DNA of 64,000 nucleotides, taken from contig DAIDIE010000036.1 in the NCBI GenBank assembly GCA_027459505.1, forward strand, positions 158,988 through 222,987, read 5' to 3'. The position numbers and the translations under genes are program-made. Source of the stretch: Acidobacteriota bacterium (lineage in GTDB: Bacteria; Acidobacteriota; Terriglobia; Terriglobales; SCQP01). The notes beneath the pieces were generated by a model. The model made no database searches. It had not been told where the DNA came from and worked only from the letters and a program-made list of their open reading frames with translations. This document shows, in pieces, positions 10,912-22,155 of this stretch (position 1 is its first letter; each line of letters starts with the position of its first letter).

Positions 10912-12216
10912 TTGCCTGCGGGCGGGGGGAGAAACAAATTGAGACCCAAATCCGGCACTGACGACGTTCTTCGCTGCTCGTTTTGCCACAAAAGTCAGGA
11001 CGCGGTAGCGAAACTGATTTCCAGCCCCAGCGAGTACCCGCGCGCTTACATCTGCGACGAGTGCGTCGCAGTCTGCAATTCCATCCTCGAGGATGACCGC
11101 GGTGAACCCGCCACCCATGGCCTGCAGCAACTCCCCAAGCCGCACGAGGTCAAGGCTTTCCTCGATGAATACGTGATCGGGCAGGAACGGACGAAGAAAA
11201 AACTTGCAGTGGCGGTGTATAACCACTACAAGCGCCTGCACATGAACCGCACGCGCTCCAGCCACGAAGTCGAACTTCAAAAGGCGAACATCCTGTTGAT
11301 CGGCCCCACCGGCACCGGCAAGACTTTGTTGGCCCAAACCTTGGCCAAAATGCTCGATGTGCCATTCGCCATTGCCGACGCCACCACCCTGACCGAAGCC
11401 GGCTACGTCGGCGAAGATGTTGAGAACATTGTTTTGAAGCTGCTGCAAGCGGCTGACGGCGATGTCGCCCGGGCTCAGCAGGGCATCATCTACATTGATG
11501 AAATCGACAAGATTTCCAAGCGTGACGAGAACCCTTCCATCACGCGCGATGTCAGCGGCGAGGGCGTGCAGCAGGCACTACTGAAGATTCTGGAAGGCAC
11601 GGTGGCTCATGTGCCGCCTCAGGGTGGCCGCAAGCACCCTCACCAGGAATTTACACCCGTTGATACCACCAACATTTTGTTCATCTGCGGTGGAGCGTTC
11701 GTAGGCCTGGAGCGGACCATCGGACGCCGCATCGGCAAACGCGCTATGGGCTTCCGTGGCGATGAGTCCAGTCCGCAGCAGGACATGGTTCGTCAGCAGC
11801 AACTTCGCGACACCGAACTGCTGAGTCAGGTGCAGCCCGGTGACCTGATCAAGTTTGGCCTCATCCCTGAGTTCGTCGGCCGCTTACCAGTGATCGGCGT
11901 GTTGGACGATCTCGATAAGGCCGCGCTCATCCAGATTCTCACCCGTCCGCGCAATGCGCTGGTGCGGCAGTACCAAAAGCTCTTCGAATTCGAGAACGTG
12001 AAACTCAAGTTCGAAGATGACGCCTTGGAAGCGATTGCTTCAGAGGCGATGGCTCGCAAAGTGGGCGCACGTGGCCTGCGCATGATCCTGGAAGAGCTGA
12101 TGCTCGACCTGATGTACCACCTGCCGGCACAAAAACGGCTGCGCGATTTCGCGGTCACCAAAGAGATGGTGGAAAAGCGCGAACTCGCCATCAGCAATCT
12201 TGAAAAGGCCGGCTAG
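10912..12216 (+). CDS. clpX: Clp protease ATP-binding subunit ClpX
   Basis: Zn finger CSFCHKSQ...[32 protein letters not shown]. Confidence 0.98.
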   Translation: MPAGGGRNKLRPKSGTDDVLRCSFCHKSQDAVAKLISSPSEYPRAYICDECVAVCNSILEDDRGEPATHGLQQLPKPHEVKAFLDEYVIGQERTKKKLAVAVYNHYKRLHMNRTRSSHEVELQKANILLIGPTGTGKTLLAQTLAKMLDVPFAIADATTLTEAGYVGEDVENIVLKLLQAADGDVARAQQGIIYIDEIDKISKRDENPSITRDVSGEGVQQALLKILEGTVAHVPPQGGRKHPHQEFTPVDTTNILFICGGAFVGLERTIGRRIGKRAMGFRGDESSPQQDMVRQQQLRDTELLSQVQPGDLIKFGLIPEFVGRLPVIGVLDDLDKAALIQILTRPRNALVRQYQKLFEFENVKLKFEDDALEAIASEAMARKVGARGLRMILEELMLDLMYHLPAQKRLRDFAVTKEMVEKRELAISNLEKAG

Positions 12217-12256
12217 GGTAAGCACCGGCCCCGGTTTTTCCTCCATTTCTTTCACC

Positions 12257-12283
12257 AACGCCCACCCTCCGGGTGGGCGTTTT
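12257..12283. terminator. Rho-independent terminator after clpX
   Basis: aacgcccaccctccgggtgggcgtttt. Confidence 0.88.
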
Positions 12284-12495
12284 ACACTCCGCGCAAGTTG
12301 CTCTATAGCAGGCCGGCGGCACGCATCGTATGCAAGCCTCGGGCTGTCAAGTGCCCCCGGAAAACGATGGCGGCGGCACGCGATTCTCTCCGCCCTGGCG
12401 GGCGCGCATCGTTTAACATGAAGTGAAGCAGATGGCCGGTGGCAGCCGTCTGCCGGTTTGTTTCCATCGCCACTCTGCTGCAGTAAAGAGGTGCC

Positions 12496-14892
12496 ATGTC
12501 TACTCGGGAAAAAGCTGAAGTTCGCCGTCTGCCGATGATGCCCATTCGCGATGTGGTCATCTATCCGCACATGATGACCCCCTTCGTGGTGGGCCGCCAG
12601 TCGTCAGTACGCGCCCTCGAGGATGCCCTGGCTCAAGACAAGAAGATTTTCCTCGCCACCCAGCATGATGCCTCCGTGGACGAGCCCAAACCCAGCGAGA
12701 TCCATTCCGTTGGCACCATCGTCAGCATTGTCCAGAGTGTGCGGCTGCCGGACGGCAACATCCGTGTCCTGGTGGAGGGCTTGGAGCGCGCCCGCATCGT
12801 TCAGGTCGCCGCCGACGAAGGCTTCTTCCGCGCCACCCTGCGCATTCCGCAACTGCGCGGCGACGTGGTCACTCCGCAGGTGGAAGAGCTCATGCAGCGC
12901 GTCACCGGATTGTTTGAGCAGTACGTCAAGTTGAGCCAGTCGCTCAACTACGAGACCATGCTCAACACCGTGCGCGTCGATGATCCCGGCCGGCTCAGCG
13001 ATACGATCGCCGCCAACCTCGGCCTGACCATCGAGGAAAAACAGGAACTGCTGGAGATCTTCGAACCCGTCGACCGCCTGGTGCGCCTGGCGGAGGTTCT
13101 CGAAATCGAAATCGAAAAGCTCAACGTCGATCGCGCCATCCAGGGCCGCGTCAAAAAGCAGATGGAACGGGCGCAAAAAGAGTACTACCTCAACGAGAAG
13201 ATCAAGGCCATCCAGAAGGAACTCGGGCGCGGCGAGAAAAGCGAAATCGACGAACTGCGCAAGAAAATCGAAGCCGCCGGCATGCCGAAAGCCGTGCAGG
13301 AAAAGGCAATTCAGGAGCTTAAGCGGCTGGAGCTCATGCCACCAATGTCGGCCGAGTCGACCGTCTCGCGCAATTACCTGGACTGGATGCTGGCGGTGCC
13401 CTGGAAACAGAAGTCCAAGGAAATCCGCGACATTGCCAAAGCCGAGGAGACCCTCAACGAGGATCATTACGGGCTCGAACAGATCAAACAGCGCATCCTC
13501 GAATTTCTCGCCGTGCGCCAGTTGGTCAAAAATCCCAAGGGTTCCATCCTTTGCTTTGTTGGACCTCCAGGTGTCGGCAAAACCTCGCTGGGCATGTCCA
13601 TTGCCCGCGCCACGGGGCGTAAGTTCGTCCGCCTGTCTTTGGGTGGCGTGCGCGATGAAGCCGAAATCCGTGGCCATCGCCGCACCTACATTGGCGCCCT
13701 CCCCGGCCAGATCCTCCAGATGATGAAGAAGGCCGGCACCGTCAACCCCGTTTTCCTGCTCGACGAAGTCGACAAGATGAGCGTGGATTTCCGCGGCGAT
13801 CCCTCCGCCGCCCTGCTCGAGGTCCTCGATCCGGAACAGAACACCGCCTTCATGGATCATTACCTCGACGTGGATTATGACCTTTCCCAGGTCATGTTCA
13901 TCACCACCGCCAACGTCATGCATACCATCCCGCAGCCATTGCAGGATCGTATGGAAATCATTCGCCTGTCTGGCTACACCGAGCAGGAAAAGATGGAGAT
14001 CGCCAAACGCTATCTCATCCCGAAGCAGCGCAAGGCGACTGGTCTCACCGACGAGAACCTGACCTTCTCGGATGCTGGAGTGCAGGCCATCATCCAGGGC
14101 TATACGCGTGAGGCAGGTGTCCGCAACCTGGAGCGTGAGCTGGGCAACGTGTGCCGCAAGATCGCGCGCCGCGTCGTGCAGGAAGGTCCGGAGGTCAAGG
14201 TCTTCATCACCGCCGAAAATGTGAACGAATTCCTCGGCATCATCAAGTTCCGCGACACCCGCGGCGAGGAGAAGAACGAAATCGGCCTGGCCACTGGTCT
14301 GGCCTGGACCGAAGTCGGGGGACAAATGCTCGCTACCGAGGCCACCCTCATGGATGGCCGCGGCAAACTGACCCTCACCGGCAAGCTCGGAGATGTCATG
14401 CAGGAATCGGCACAGGCCGCCATGAGCTACATACGCTCGCGCGCCCAGTTGCTGGGCCTCCCCAAGGACTTCTACCGCAACATCGACATCCACGTGCACG
14501 TACCGGAGGGCGCCATTCCCAAGGACGGCCCCTCGGCCGGCATTACCCTCGCCACCGCCATTGCCAGCGCGCTCACCCGCATTCCGGTACGGCGCGATAT
14601 CGCCATGACCGGAGAAATTACCCTGCGCGGCAAAGTGCTCCCCATCGGCGGCTTGAAAGAGAAGCTCATGGCGGCGCACCGTAACGGCATCTTCAACGTC
14701 ATCGTGCCCAAAGACAACGAAAAAGACCTGCCCGATGTCCCCGAGAACATCCGCTCGGTCATGAATATCAAGCTGGTGGAAACGGTGGATGAAGTGCTGG
14801 AGTTCGCTCTCGAACGTCCCCTGGTGGTACTGGAGGCCGCCGAAGCGGTCGGCGCCCTCGCTCCCGAACAGAGCGAAACGCTGCATCAGTAA
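12496..14892 (+). CDS. lon: Lon protease
   Basis: [49 protein letters not shown] catalytic Ser region; 798 aa. Confidence 0.98.
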   Translation: MSTREKAEVRRLPMMPIRDVVIYPHMMTPFVVGRQSSVRALEDALAQDKKIFLATQHDASVDEPKPSEIHSVGTIVSIVQSVRLPDGNIRVLVEGLERARIVQVAADEGFFRATLRIPQLRGDVVTPQVEELMQRVTGLFEQYVKLSQSLNYETMLNTVRVDDPGRLSDTIAANLGLTIEEKQELLEIFEPVDRLVRLAEVLEIEIEKLNVDRAIQGRVKKQMERAQKEYYLNEKIKAIQKELGRGEKSEIDELRKKIEAAGMPKAVQEKAIQELKRLELMPPMSAESTVSRNYLDWMLAVPWKQKSKEIRDIAKAEETLNEDHYGLEQIKQRILEFLAVRQLVKNPKGSILCFVGPPGVGKTSLGMSIARATGRKFVRLSLGGVRDEAEIRGHRRTYIGALPGQILQMMKKAGTVNPVFLLDEVDKMSVDFRGDPSAALLEVLDPEQNTAFMDHYLDVDYDLSQVMFITTANVMHTIPQPLQDRMEIIRLSGYTEQEKMEIAKRYLIPKQRKATGLTDENLTFSDAGVQAIIQGYTREAGVRNLERELGNVCRKIARRVVQEGPEVKVFITAENVNEFLGIIKFRDTRGEEKNEIGLATGLAWTEVGGQMLATEATLMDGRGKLTLTGKLGDVMQESAQAAMSYIRSRAQLLGLPKDFYRNIDIHVHVPEGAIPKDGPSAGITLATAIASALTRIPVRRDIAMTGEITLRGKVLPIGGLKEKLMAAHRNGIFNVIVPKDNEKDLPDVPENIRSVMNIKLVETVDEVLEFALERPLVVLEAAEAVGALAPEQSETLHQ

Positions 14893-14901
14893 ACGCGTAT
14901 C

Positions 14902-15528
14902 ATGGCTTTCTCCGCGAAAGATCTTTCCGTGCAGTTTGTGCTGAGCGTGGCCGCGCCGGCACAACTGCCGCCGGGGAACCGGGCGGAAATTGCCTTCCTG
15001 GGCCGTTCCAACGTGGGCAAGTCCAGCCTGCTCAACTCGCTCACCCACCAGCATGGCCTGGCGCACGTCAGCAAGACCCCGGGCCGCACCCGCTTGCTCA
15101 ACTTCTTTGAGGTCAAGGTCGCGCCCCAACGCAACCGGCCTACCCCGCCCGCTTTTTTCCTCGTCGATCTGCCCGGCTACGGCTACGCCAAAGTGCCGCG
15201 CAGCATGACCGAAGAGTGGGGCGTCCTCATCGAACCCTACCTCGCCCGCCGCGAACAGCTCACCGCCTGCATCCTGCTGGTGGACAGCATGCTGCCGCCG
15301 CAACCGAAAGATCTGGAACTCTTCGCCTGGCTGCAGCGACGCGGCCGCAACATTATCCTGGTCGCAACCAAAAGCGATCGCCTCTCCGGCAACCAGCGCA
15401 GCAACTCGCTGCGCGCCCTCACCGAAGCTTTCGGCATAGCGCCCCTGCCCTACTCCAGCGCCAGTGGCGAAGGCCGCGACTCCCTGTGGAACCTGCTCTT
15501 TGATTCCGCGCTGCTGCCCGAATCGTAA
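14902..15528 (+). CDS. engB: Ribosome biogenesis GTP-binding protein EngB/YsxC/YihA
   Basis: AFLGRSNVGKSSLLNSLT...TPGRTRLLNFF...VDLPGYGYAKV. Confidence 0.95.
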   Translation: MAFSAKDLSVQFVLSVAAPAQLPPGNRAEIAFLGRSNVGKSSLLNSLTHQHGLAHVSKTPGRTRLLNFFEVKVAPQRNRPTPPAFFLVDLPGYGYAKVPRSMTEEWGVLIEPYLARREQLTACILLVDSMLPPQPKDLELFAWLQRRGRNIILVATKSDRLSGNQRSNSLRALTEAFGIAPLPYSSASGEGRDSLWNLLFDSALLPES

Positions 15529-15612
15529 GCGGGGAATTCGCTGCAGGCGAATGCAAGTACCAGAGGACGGGTTTGCCGTGAAGCTATCATGCCTCCGGAT
15601 GGTCGCCTTGGC

Positions 15613-15678
15613 TCAGCAGGATGAGTGCGCGAGAAGTTGCCGGAACGCCGCCAAAAGCACATTCACGTCAGGAACCAT
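15613..15678 (-). pseudogene. Truncated VapC/PIN-domain toxin remnant
   Basis: Reverse-strand ATG 15678: MVPDVNVLLAAFRQLLAHSSC*; typical PIN N-terminus then early stop; overlaps the end of the antitoxin-like ORF. Confidence 0.65.
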
Positions 15679-15910
15679 AGCCGGCCGCGTCCTCCAGTGA
15701 GCGGTTGCTACATGGGTCAATCCCTTCCCGCAACCCGCCCTTGCACCGGGAAACCGGAACCGGCGCCGCCAGCCGCGGTTTCAACGACGGACCGCGCAAG
15801 CGCAGCGTCAAGCCCTCTTCAATGATCGCCGTCAACGACTTCCGTTCACGCGCCGCCAGCACCTTCGCGCGCACGATCAGGTCCGCGTTGAGATCGAGGG
15901 TGGTTTTCAT
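15668..15910 (-). CDS. VapB-type antitoxin-like protein
   Basis: MKTTLDLNADLIVRAKVLAARERKSLTAIIEEGLTLRL: RHH-type antitoxin N-terminus. Confidence 0.75.
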   Translation of the reverse strand: MKTTLDLNADLIVRAKVLAARERKSLTAIIEEGLTLRLRGPSLKPRLAAPVPVSRCKGGLREGIDPCSNRSLEDAAGYGS

Positions 15911-15982
15911 GAGTCGATTGTACAGAAATCTGTATCGTCACGTCACCAGCAACGCCGCCTCCCCGCGCAGGCAGAGATAAGG

Positions 15983-16158
15983 GCGGCACGGCCGCTTTTA
16001 TTCCACTCGCTTCGCTGTCCGGCCGAAGCTCACGGATCGTGGCCGGGCTTTACTAGTCGCCAAACTAGTCGCCAACGGTGCGGGACCTGGTAGGCAGCCC
16101 CCCCGCTTCGGCCTGCGATTTCGAACTCGAAAGCAGTTCGACCCGGCCCTGGCTCGTT
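15983..16158 (+). repeat. Dispersed repeat R1, copy d
   Basis: gcggcacggccgcttttattccactcgcttcgctgtccggccgaagctcacggatcgtgg...ttcggcctgcgatttcgaactcgaaagcagttcgacccggccctggctcgt. Confidence 0.88.
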
Positions 16159-16649
16159 GGGCTGTGCCTGCCACTCCGCTAAGTTTTCTCTTGCGCTCCC
16201 GGGCACGGAGTGCTACATTGCATTGCTATATAGCAGGAGAACGCATTTTTCACCTCTCCTGGGCCCTTTGGGGGAGCTTCACAGATGAAGCTTTTAACCT
16301 GCATGCGTGACCTCTGCTCCGCCTCTTCTGTCGGGTGGCAACACGCTTCCGCGACCTGCACCGCGGACTCGCATCGGCTTCGTTCCGCATTCCGGAGCGG
16401 CCGCTTCTTCCCCATCTTTCGCCCGATTAATGCCTGCCTTCTGCGATATCGACCTCCTGACAGTCCGCCGGTCCCGTTGACTGGCTTTGCAAGCCGGACT
16501 GTGCCGCTGGAGTTGCATTGAACGCTTCGGGCGGCTCCCCGCAGGGGGCGCTGTCCACGGCCGGACGGCAGGAGGAAGCCCCTCTCCTTCAACCACCCCG
16601 ACCGTCTTTCAATCGCCGGTTGCGCTATATAGCTACTGGCGAGTACGGG

Positions 16650-18179
16650 ATGGAGAGACTCATGTTTTCTTTCGCAAGAACACGTACCTGGCGCTCCACC
16701 TTCGGCGTCATCTTCTTGACGCTGGCGGTCTTTTGCACGCTGAGCCGTGCCCAATCCGTTGACTGCAGCAACGTCGCCGCCTGGTCCGGCAACTACGTCT
16801 ACTATGGCGTGGGCGCCTTGGTGACCTACAACGGCAGCGAATACACCTGCATTCAAGCCCATACTTCCGAGCCCACCTGGGATCCGGCCGATACGCCGGC
16901 GCTGTGGTCGCTGGACGGCAGCTGCTCGACCAGCCCCAGCCCGACCCCAACCCCGACCCCAACTCCGACCCCGACCCCCACTCCAACACCATCACCAACG
17001 CCCTCCCCGACTCCATCCCCAACGCCAACCTCCAGCGGCTCCTGCTGGGCGCCCTGGGTCTCTACCACCGCCTACACTGGGGGCGCTCAGGTGAGCTATC
17101 AAAACGAGAATTATCAGGCTGATTATTGGACACAAAATCAGGTTCCTTCCAGCAATAGCGGACCAGCAGGCAGTGGCGAGCCCTGGATTCCGGAGGGTAG
17201 TTGCAGCACCTCTCCCACTCCAACGCCCACGCCAACCCCGACACCCAGCCCCACGCCCACACCCAGTGGCGGTGGCAGCTCCCTGTTTGCTCCCTATATT
17301 GATATGAGCCTGAGCCCGGATGAACAGATCGAAACCATTCAGCAGCAGTCCGGCGTAAAGGCGATGACCCTGGCTTTCGTGGTGGGAACAGGCAACGGCT
17401 GCTCGTTGGGTTGGGGCGGCGTTGGTGGCACCCTCCCTACCGATACCCTGCCTAACGGCACAACCATCTCCTCGCATGTCGCCAACCTGCAGGCCGCCGG
17501 AGTGACCATCATCATCTCCCTGGGCGGCGCTAATGGCAGCGACGTCTCCTCCTCATGTACCAGCGCCAGCCAACTGGAATCTTCTTACCAGGAGATCATC
17601 AACCAATATCACGTCAACATGCTCGACTTCGATATCGAAGGCGGCAACACCACCAATCAGACCGCACTGAACCTGCGCGATCAGGCCCTGGTCATGCTGG
17701 AACAGGCCAATCCCGGTCTGGTCATCTCCTTCACCCTCCCGGTCATGCCCACCGGCCTGATCTCCAGCGGTGTCAACGTTTTGAACACCGCCAAGAGTGA
17801 TGGGCTGGACCCCAATGTCATCAATGTCATGGCCATGGACTATGGATCGTGCTGCGATAACGGCGCGGCCATGGGTCAGGACGCCATCGATGCGGCCCAG
17901 AACACCTATAACCAGGTGGTCCAGGCCGGTCTGACTTCCACCATCGGCGTCACACCGATGATTGGGGTCAATGACACCAGCACCGAAATATTCCAACTCT
18001 CCGACGCCACCGACCTGCTCAACTTTGCCCAAAGCAACACCAGCTATGTTTCGCGGCTGGCCATGTGGTCAATCGCACGCGACAACGGCAGTTGCGCCGG
18101 GCAGACATGGGCTTCGCCCACCTGTAGTGGCATCTCACAAAACAACTACCAGTTCTCACAAATCTTTGAACCTTTCTAG
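16650..18179 (+). CDS. Secreted GH18-type chitinase with carbohydrate-binding-like modules and PT-rich linkers
   Basis: Signal peptide; two W-rich CBM5/12-like segments; PTPTPTP linkers; GH18-like MLDFDIEGG catalytic motif. Confidence 0.85.
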   Translation: MERLMFSFARTRTWRSTFGVIFLTLAVFCTLSRAQSVDCSNVAAWSGNYVYYGVGALVTYNGSEYTCIQAHTSEPTWDPADTPALWSLDGSCSTSPSPTPTPTPTPTPTPTPTPSPTPSPTPSPTPTSSGSCWAPWVSTTAYTGGAQVSYQNENYQADYWTQNQVPSSNSGPAGSGEPWIPEGSCSTSPTPTPTPTPTPSPTPTPSGGGSSLFAPYIDMSLSPDEQIETIQQQSGVKAMTLAFVVGTGNGCSLGWGGVGGTLPTDTLPNGTTISSHVANLQAAGVTIIISLGGANGSDVSSSCTSASQLESSYQEIINQYHVNMLDFDIEGGNTTNQTALNLRDQALVMLEQANPGLVISFTLPVMPTGLISSGVNVLNTAKSDGLDPNVINVMAMDYGSCCDNGAAMGQDAIDAAQNTYNQVVQAGLTSTIGVTPMIGVNDTSTEIFQLSDATDLLNFAQSNTSYVSRLAMWSIARDNGSCAGQTWASPTCSGISQNNYQFSQIFEPF

Positions 18180-18195
18180 CCATTCCTGCTAGCAT

Positions 18196-18237
18196 GCCGC
18201 ACGGGGGGAACACTACCCTCCCCGTGCGGCTTTTTTT
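18196..18237 (+). terminator. Rho-independent terminator after the chitinase gene
   Basis: gccgcacggggggaacactaccctccccgtgcggcttttttt. Confidence 0.92.
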
Positions 18238-18372
18238 ACTCGCTTTGGCCCCGGCCGAAGCTCCTGTAATTTGGCCGGGCATTAGTCGTCAGGATTTGGG
18301 GCCTCTTTTTTTGGCTTCGCCACTCCGGCCTGCTTTCTCGAACTCGAAGTTCAGTTCGAACGGCCTTGGCCG
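18196..18372 (+). repeat. Dispersed repeat R1, copy e (divergent)
   Basis: cccggccgaagctcctgtaatttggccgggcattagtcg...ggcctgctttctcgaactcgaagttcagttcgaacggccttggc. Confidence 0.65.
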
Positions 18373-18382
18373 GTATCGACTC

Positions 18383-20470
18383 ATGGGCGCTATTCCCATT
18401 TTTCTGTTGCTTTGGGCCACGCTGGCCGGAACGGCTGTCAGCGTCACCCTTTACCAAGTCACGCAAGCGCGCCGCCTGTGGACGGCTACCACAACGGTGC
18501 CCTTCACGACGCACCTTGCCGCCGGCGCCGCCTATGGGCTTGGGTTGTGGTCCACCGCCGCATATCTCTGCGCTTCCCACTTCGGACTCACACCTGCGGC
18601 GATTGCCTGCTCCTGCCTCCTGCTGACCCTCTGCTTCGCGCCACTGCTGCTCTCCGGTGTTCGCAACGCCGCCGCCGCCAGCTTCCACATCCTCAGCGCT
18701 TCCACCATCCGGCGGTTCATCGATGGCGGCTTGTCCTGGGGCAGCGTCGCGGCGATCCTCGTGCTGGTCATGCACCGCGAAATCGGCATGGACGGCTTCG
18801 GAAACCTGTACACCGGCCTGGTGAACACCTACGGAGATTTGCCTTTTCATCTCCACGTGGTCAACGGCTTTCTGCATGGCGCGAGCTTTCCGCCACAGGA
18901 TCCCGCCTACGCCGGCACCCGGTTTACCTATCCCTTCCTGGCCGATTTTCTCAGCGCCACTCTCATGCGCGCGGGCGCCTCCCTGAGCGCCGCTCTGCTG
19001 TGGCCCGCCGTGCTGCTCGCGCTGGCCATGCTGGTGTTGCTGCAAGCGCTCACCCTCGAACTCACCAACAGCCGCCTGGCGGCGCGCCTTGCGCCTTTTC
19101 TCCTGCTGGCCAGCGGCGCCGGCCTGGGTTGGCTTTCGCTCTTTAACGATTGGGGCGCGTCCGCTCGCACCTGGAGCGATTTCCTCCTCCACCTGCCGCA
19201 CGACTACACCCTGACCCCTTCGGGGCCCTTTCGCTTGGGAAACCTCTTCACCACCGCCTTTGTTCCGGAGCGCAGCTTTCTGATGGGCGTTCCTCTGGTG
19301 CTCGGCCTGCTGCTGTTGTTCTGGCGCACCTTTCCGGCGGCATCCGCGATAACCCCCCAGCCGGTGGCGGCTCCCTCCCTGGCGCCACCTCGCGTCTGGG
19401 AACAGGCGGGCTGGCTGCTGCCTGGCGCGCTCGCCGGACTGTTACCGCTGTTGCATACCTATAGCCTCTGTGTGCTCGCCGGTGCCGCCGCCGTTTACGC
19501 CCTGCTGCAGCGCCATTTCTTTCCCTGGCTGTGGTTTGCCGCTGGCGCCGCCATCACGGCAATCCCTGAACTACTGTGGATGCTCCACGGCAGCCGCACC
19601 TCGAAAACCGCTTTCGTCGCCTGGCACCTCGGATGGGACCACGGCAAACTGCCGGTTGCCTGGTTCTGGCTGCTCAACACCGGGATATTCATCCCTCTGC
19701 TGGTCTGGGCCATGTTGCTCCGCACGCGGCGTGAAAAACCCGGGCGCGCGTATCGTGTCTCCACCCAGGCGCTGCAGTTCTACGCGCCCTTTGCCGGATT
19801 ATTTCTGCTCGCCAACCTGGTACGCCTGGCGCCCTGGATTTGGGATAACATCAAGGTCCTGCTTTACTGGTACATCGCCTCCCTGCCCTTCGTGGCTCTT
19901 GCCATCGCCACGTTGTGGCGGCGTAAAGGGATGCGGCGCGCGGCTGCCGTAATGCTCCTGACGATCCTCAGCGCGGGTGGTGCGCTCGATCTGTTCCGTG
20001 TGGCCAGCCGCCAGATTCACCTCGACGAGTTCGACCAGAATGGACGCGCCATTGCCCGCGACATCCAGCGCCTCGTCCCGGCCAACGCCATCGTATTGCA
20101 CGCGCCTGTTCCCAATTCCCCGGTGGCGCTCAGTGGACGCCGTACCCTGCTGGGCTATCCCGGTACGCTGTGGTCGCGCGGCTTGCCGTTTCAGCGCCGC
20201 TTAGATGCCATCCACGCCATCTACTCCGGCCCTTCCGCCGCAGCGGCGCTGCTGGCGCATTACCGGATTCACTACGTGCTGCTCGGGCCTCAGGAAACGT
20301 CGTTCGCTCCGGTGGATCAACACGCCTGGCTGCGTCAGCCCGTCATCGCCCAGGAGGGCCCCTATCGCCTGCTCCACCTCACTGCTTCCTCCGCACTGAC
20401 CTCTCCTGCCGCCTCAATCACAGGGGCGAGCACCCCGATGCGCCTGGGAAAGCCGGGAGGCGCGCGATGA
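18383..20470 (+). CDS. Large multi-pass membrane protein, glycosyltransferase-like
   Basis: Many TM helices; start set at ATG 18383 because the upstream ORF extension is repeat R1-e; ATGA overlap with the next gene. Confidence 0.65.
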   Translation: MGAIPIFLLLWATLAGTAVSVTLYQVTQARRLWTATTTVPFTTHLAAGAAYGLGLWSTAAYLCASHFGLTPAAIACSCLLLTLCFAPLLLSGVRNAAAASFHILSASTIRRFIDGGLSWGSVAAILVLVMHREIGMDGFGNLYTGLVNTYGDLPFHLHVVNGFLHGASFPPQDPAYAGTRFTYPFLADFLSATLMRAGASLSAALLWPAVLLALAMLVLLQALTLELTNSRLAARLAPFLLLASGAGLGWLSLFNDWGASARTWSDFLLHLPHDYTLTPSGPFRLGNLFTTAFVPERSFLMGVPLVLGLLLLFWRTFPAASAITPQPVAAPSLAPPRVWEQAGWLLPGALAGLLPLLHTYSLCVLAGAAAVYALLQRHFFPWLWFAAGAAITAIPELLWMLHGSRTSKTAFVAWHLGWDHGKLPVAWFWLLNTGIFIPLLVWAMLLRTRREKPGRAYRVSTQALQFYAPFAGLFLLANLVRLAPWIWDNIKVLLYWYIASLPFVALAIATLWRRKGMRRAAAVMLLTILSAGGALDLFRVASRQIHLDEFDQNGRAIARDIQRLVPANAIVLHAPVPNSPVALSGRRTLLGYPGTLWSRGLPFQRRLDAIHAIYSGPSAAAALLAHYRIHYVLLGPQETSFAPVDQHAWLRQPVIAQEGPYRLLHLTASSALTSPAASITGASTPMRLGKPGGAR

Positions 20471-22053
20471 GCACCAAAACCAGAGCCGCACTGGCGCCTG
20501 TGGAGCCGGCGCTCCCGATCAATCCCGGCGATCTGCTCAGCCCTCGCCTGTGGCGGATTTCCGCCGCGGCAATCGTTGCCGTCGCGGCGCTGCTGCGTTT
20601 CCTCTGGCCAACCCTGGCGCCCTTGCATAACGATGAGGGCGTCAACGGCGATTTCCTCAGCAACCTTATCCATCTGGGGCAATATCGCTACGACCCCGCC
20701 AATTACCACGGGCCGTCGCTTTACTACATCACCGCATTGTTTGCCAGGCTGGCGCACCTGCTGCACCTCTGGCCTCCCGATGGACTCAGCACCGCCCTTA
20801 TCCGCCTGGTCCCGGCAGCCTTTGGGCTCGCCATCGTGCTGCTCATGCTGCGCCTGGCGCGCCACCTCGATCCGCTCAGCGCCCTCGTGGCCGCCACCCT
20901 GACCGCATGCAGTCCTGCCGCGGTTTATTACTCGCGGTATTTCATCCACGAGTCGCTGTTTGTTTTTTTCGGCCTGGCCAGCATTGTCCTGATCCTGGAG
21001 CACCGCGCCGCTCCGCGCCTTTGGAAATTCTGGCTGGCATCCGCGACCCTGGCGCTGATGGTCGCCACCAAAGAGACCTGGCTGGTGGACCTGATAACCG
21101 CTCTCATCGCCTGGGGGTGCACGTGGTTGTTCTCCACTGATAAGGCCAGTTCACCTGACGAGAGGGGGGACCGCCCATCCCGGAGAGCCTCTTCATTCCG
21201 GCATGCGCCCTGGCTTCGAGCGCTGGGAGCCATCGTTATCTTCGCCACTATTCACGTGCTGCTCTACAGCTCCCTGCTGCACAACTTCCCGCAAGGTGTT
21301 TACGATTCCGTCCTCACCTTCAAACGTTGGGCCAGCACCGGCACGCACGCGGACGTTCACCCCTGGAGCAGCTACATTAGATGGCTTTCCGGACAGGAAA
21401 CCTGCATTTTCCTGCTCGGCTTGCTGGGCCTGGTGGCCGCCGCTGAAATTCGGCGCCGCGTGCCGCTGTTCTTCGCTTTTTTGTCGATCGGCATGCTGGC
21501 CGCCTACTCGCTGATCCCTTACAAGACCCCGTGGCTGATCCTCAACATCACCGTTCCCTGGGCGATTACCGCCGGTTATGGCGTCGCCTGGTCGCTGCCT
21601 CGCCTCCTGGGCAGCGGCAATCGCAGAGCGGTCGTGGCATTCCTCGCGGCGGCCTTCCTTTTACAAGCGGGGGATTTGTACAGCAGTGTCCGGCTCTCGT
21701 TTTTCGAATACGACAACGACGCCATTCCCTACGTCTATGCCCACACCGTGCGCCAGGTTTACGGGCTGCTTGATCTCATTCGCCTGGAAAGCAACGCCAA
21801 TCCGGCCAGGCAGAAAACCAGCATCGCAATACTCGCCCCTGACTACTGGCCGTTGCCCTGGTACCTTCGCAAGTATCCCAACGCCGGCTACTGGGGCCGC
21901 CTGCTCGCCACCAACGATGATCTGGTCATCGGCGAGGAGACGCAACAGCCCATGTTGGCCAATGTCCTGGGAACCCGTTACCGCCTGGTAGGCCGCTTCC
22001 CCCTCCGCCCAGGCGTGGTGCTGCTGCTCTACTTGAAAAACAAGCCGCAATGA
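20467..22053 (+). CDS. GT39-like / TIGR03663-like membrane glycosyltransferase
   Basis: LHNDEGVNGDFLSNL...YHGPSLYYITALF...YYSRYFIHESLFVFF. Confidence 0.75.
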   Translation: MSTKTRAALAPVEPALPINPGDLLSPRLWRISAAAIVAVAALLRFLWPTLAPLHNDEGVNGDFLSNLIHLGQYRYDPANYHGPSLYYITALFARLAHLLHLWPPDGLSTALIRLVPAAFGLAIVLLMLRLARHLDPLSALVAATLTACSPAAVYYSRYFIHESLFVFFGLASIVLILEHRAAPRLWKFWLASATLALMVATKETWLVDLITALIAWGCTWLFSTDKASSPDERGDRPSRRASSFRHAPWLRALGAIVIFATIHVLLYSSLLHNFPQGVYDSVLTFKRWASTGTHADVHPWSSYIRWLSGQETCIFLLGLLGLVAAAEIRRRVPLFFAFLSIGMLAAYSLIPYKTPWLILNITVPWAITAGYGVAWSLPRLLGSGNRRAVVAFLAAAFLLQAGDLYSSVRLSFFEYDNDAIPYVYAHTVRQVYGLLDLIRLESNANPARQKTSIAILAPDYWPLPWYLRKYPNAGYWGRLLATNDDLVIGEETQQPMLANVLGTRYRLVGRFPLRPGVVLLLYLKNKPQ

Positions 22054-22155
22054 CCTGCGCCTGGCGCAGCCCTCCGCAGCTGCACAAGGCAGCGAATCGA
22101 ACGTGCATTAGCTGACTTCAACTGCTACCATACCCGCGGATACCGAAGAACTGAA

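Noticed and set aside
12604-15303. 899-aa ORF antisense to lon and engB
   Set aside because: Composition (H/A/G/D/Q-rich, no motifs) is typical of a mirror frame opposite a GC-rich coding gene; lon and engB on + are unambiguous.
16159-16649. Possible c-di-GMP (GEMM) riboswitch upstream of the chitinase gene
   Set aside because: I could not find the conserved GEMM core and paired stems by eye; kept only as an unexplained leader.
16928-17270. Regular short repeats that could suggest a CRISPR or satellite
   Set aside because: They encode Pro-Thr linkers in frame within the GH18 gene; no conserved repeat/spacer alternation.
18194-18382. N-terminal 63 aa of the 18194-20470 ORF
   Set aside because: This segment is the terminator plus repeat R1-e; the coding start is better placed at ATG 18383.
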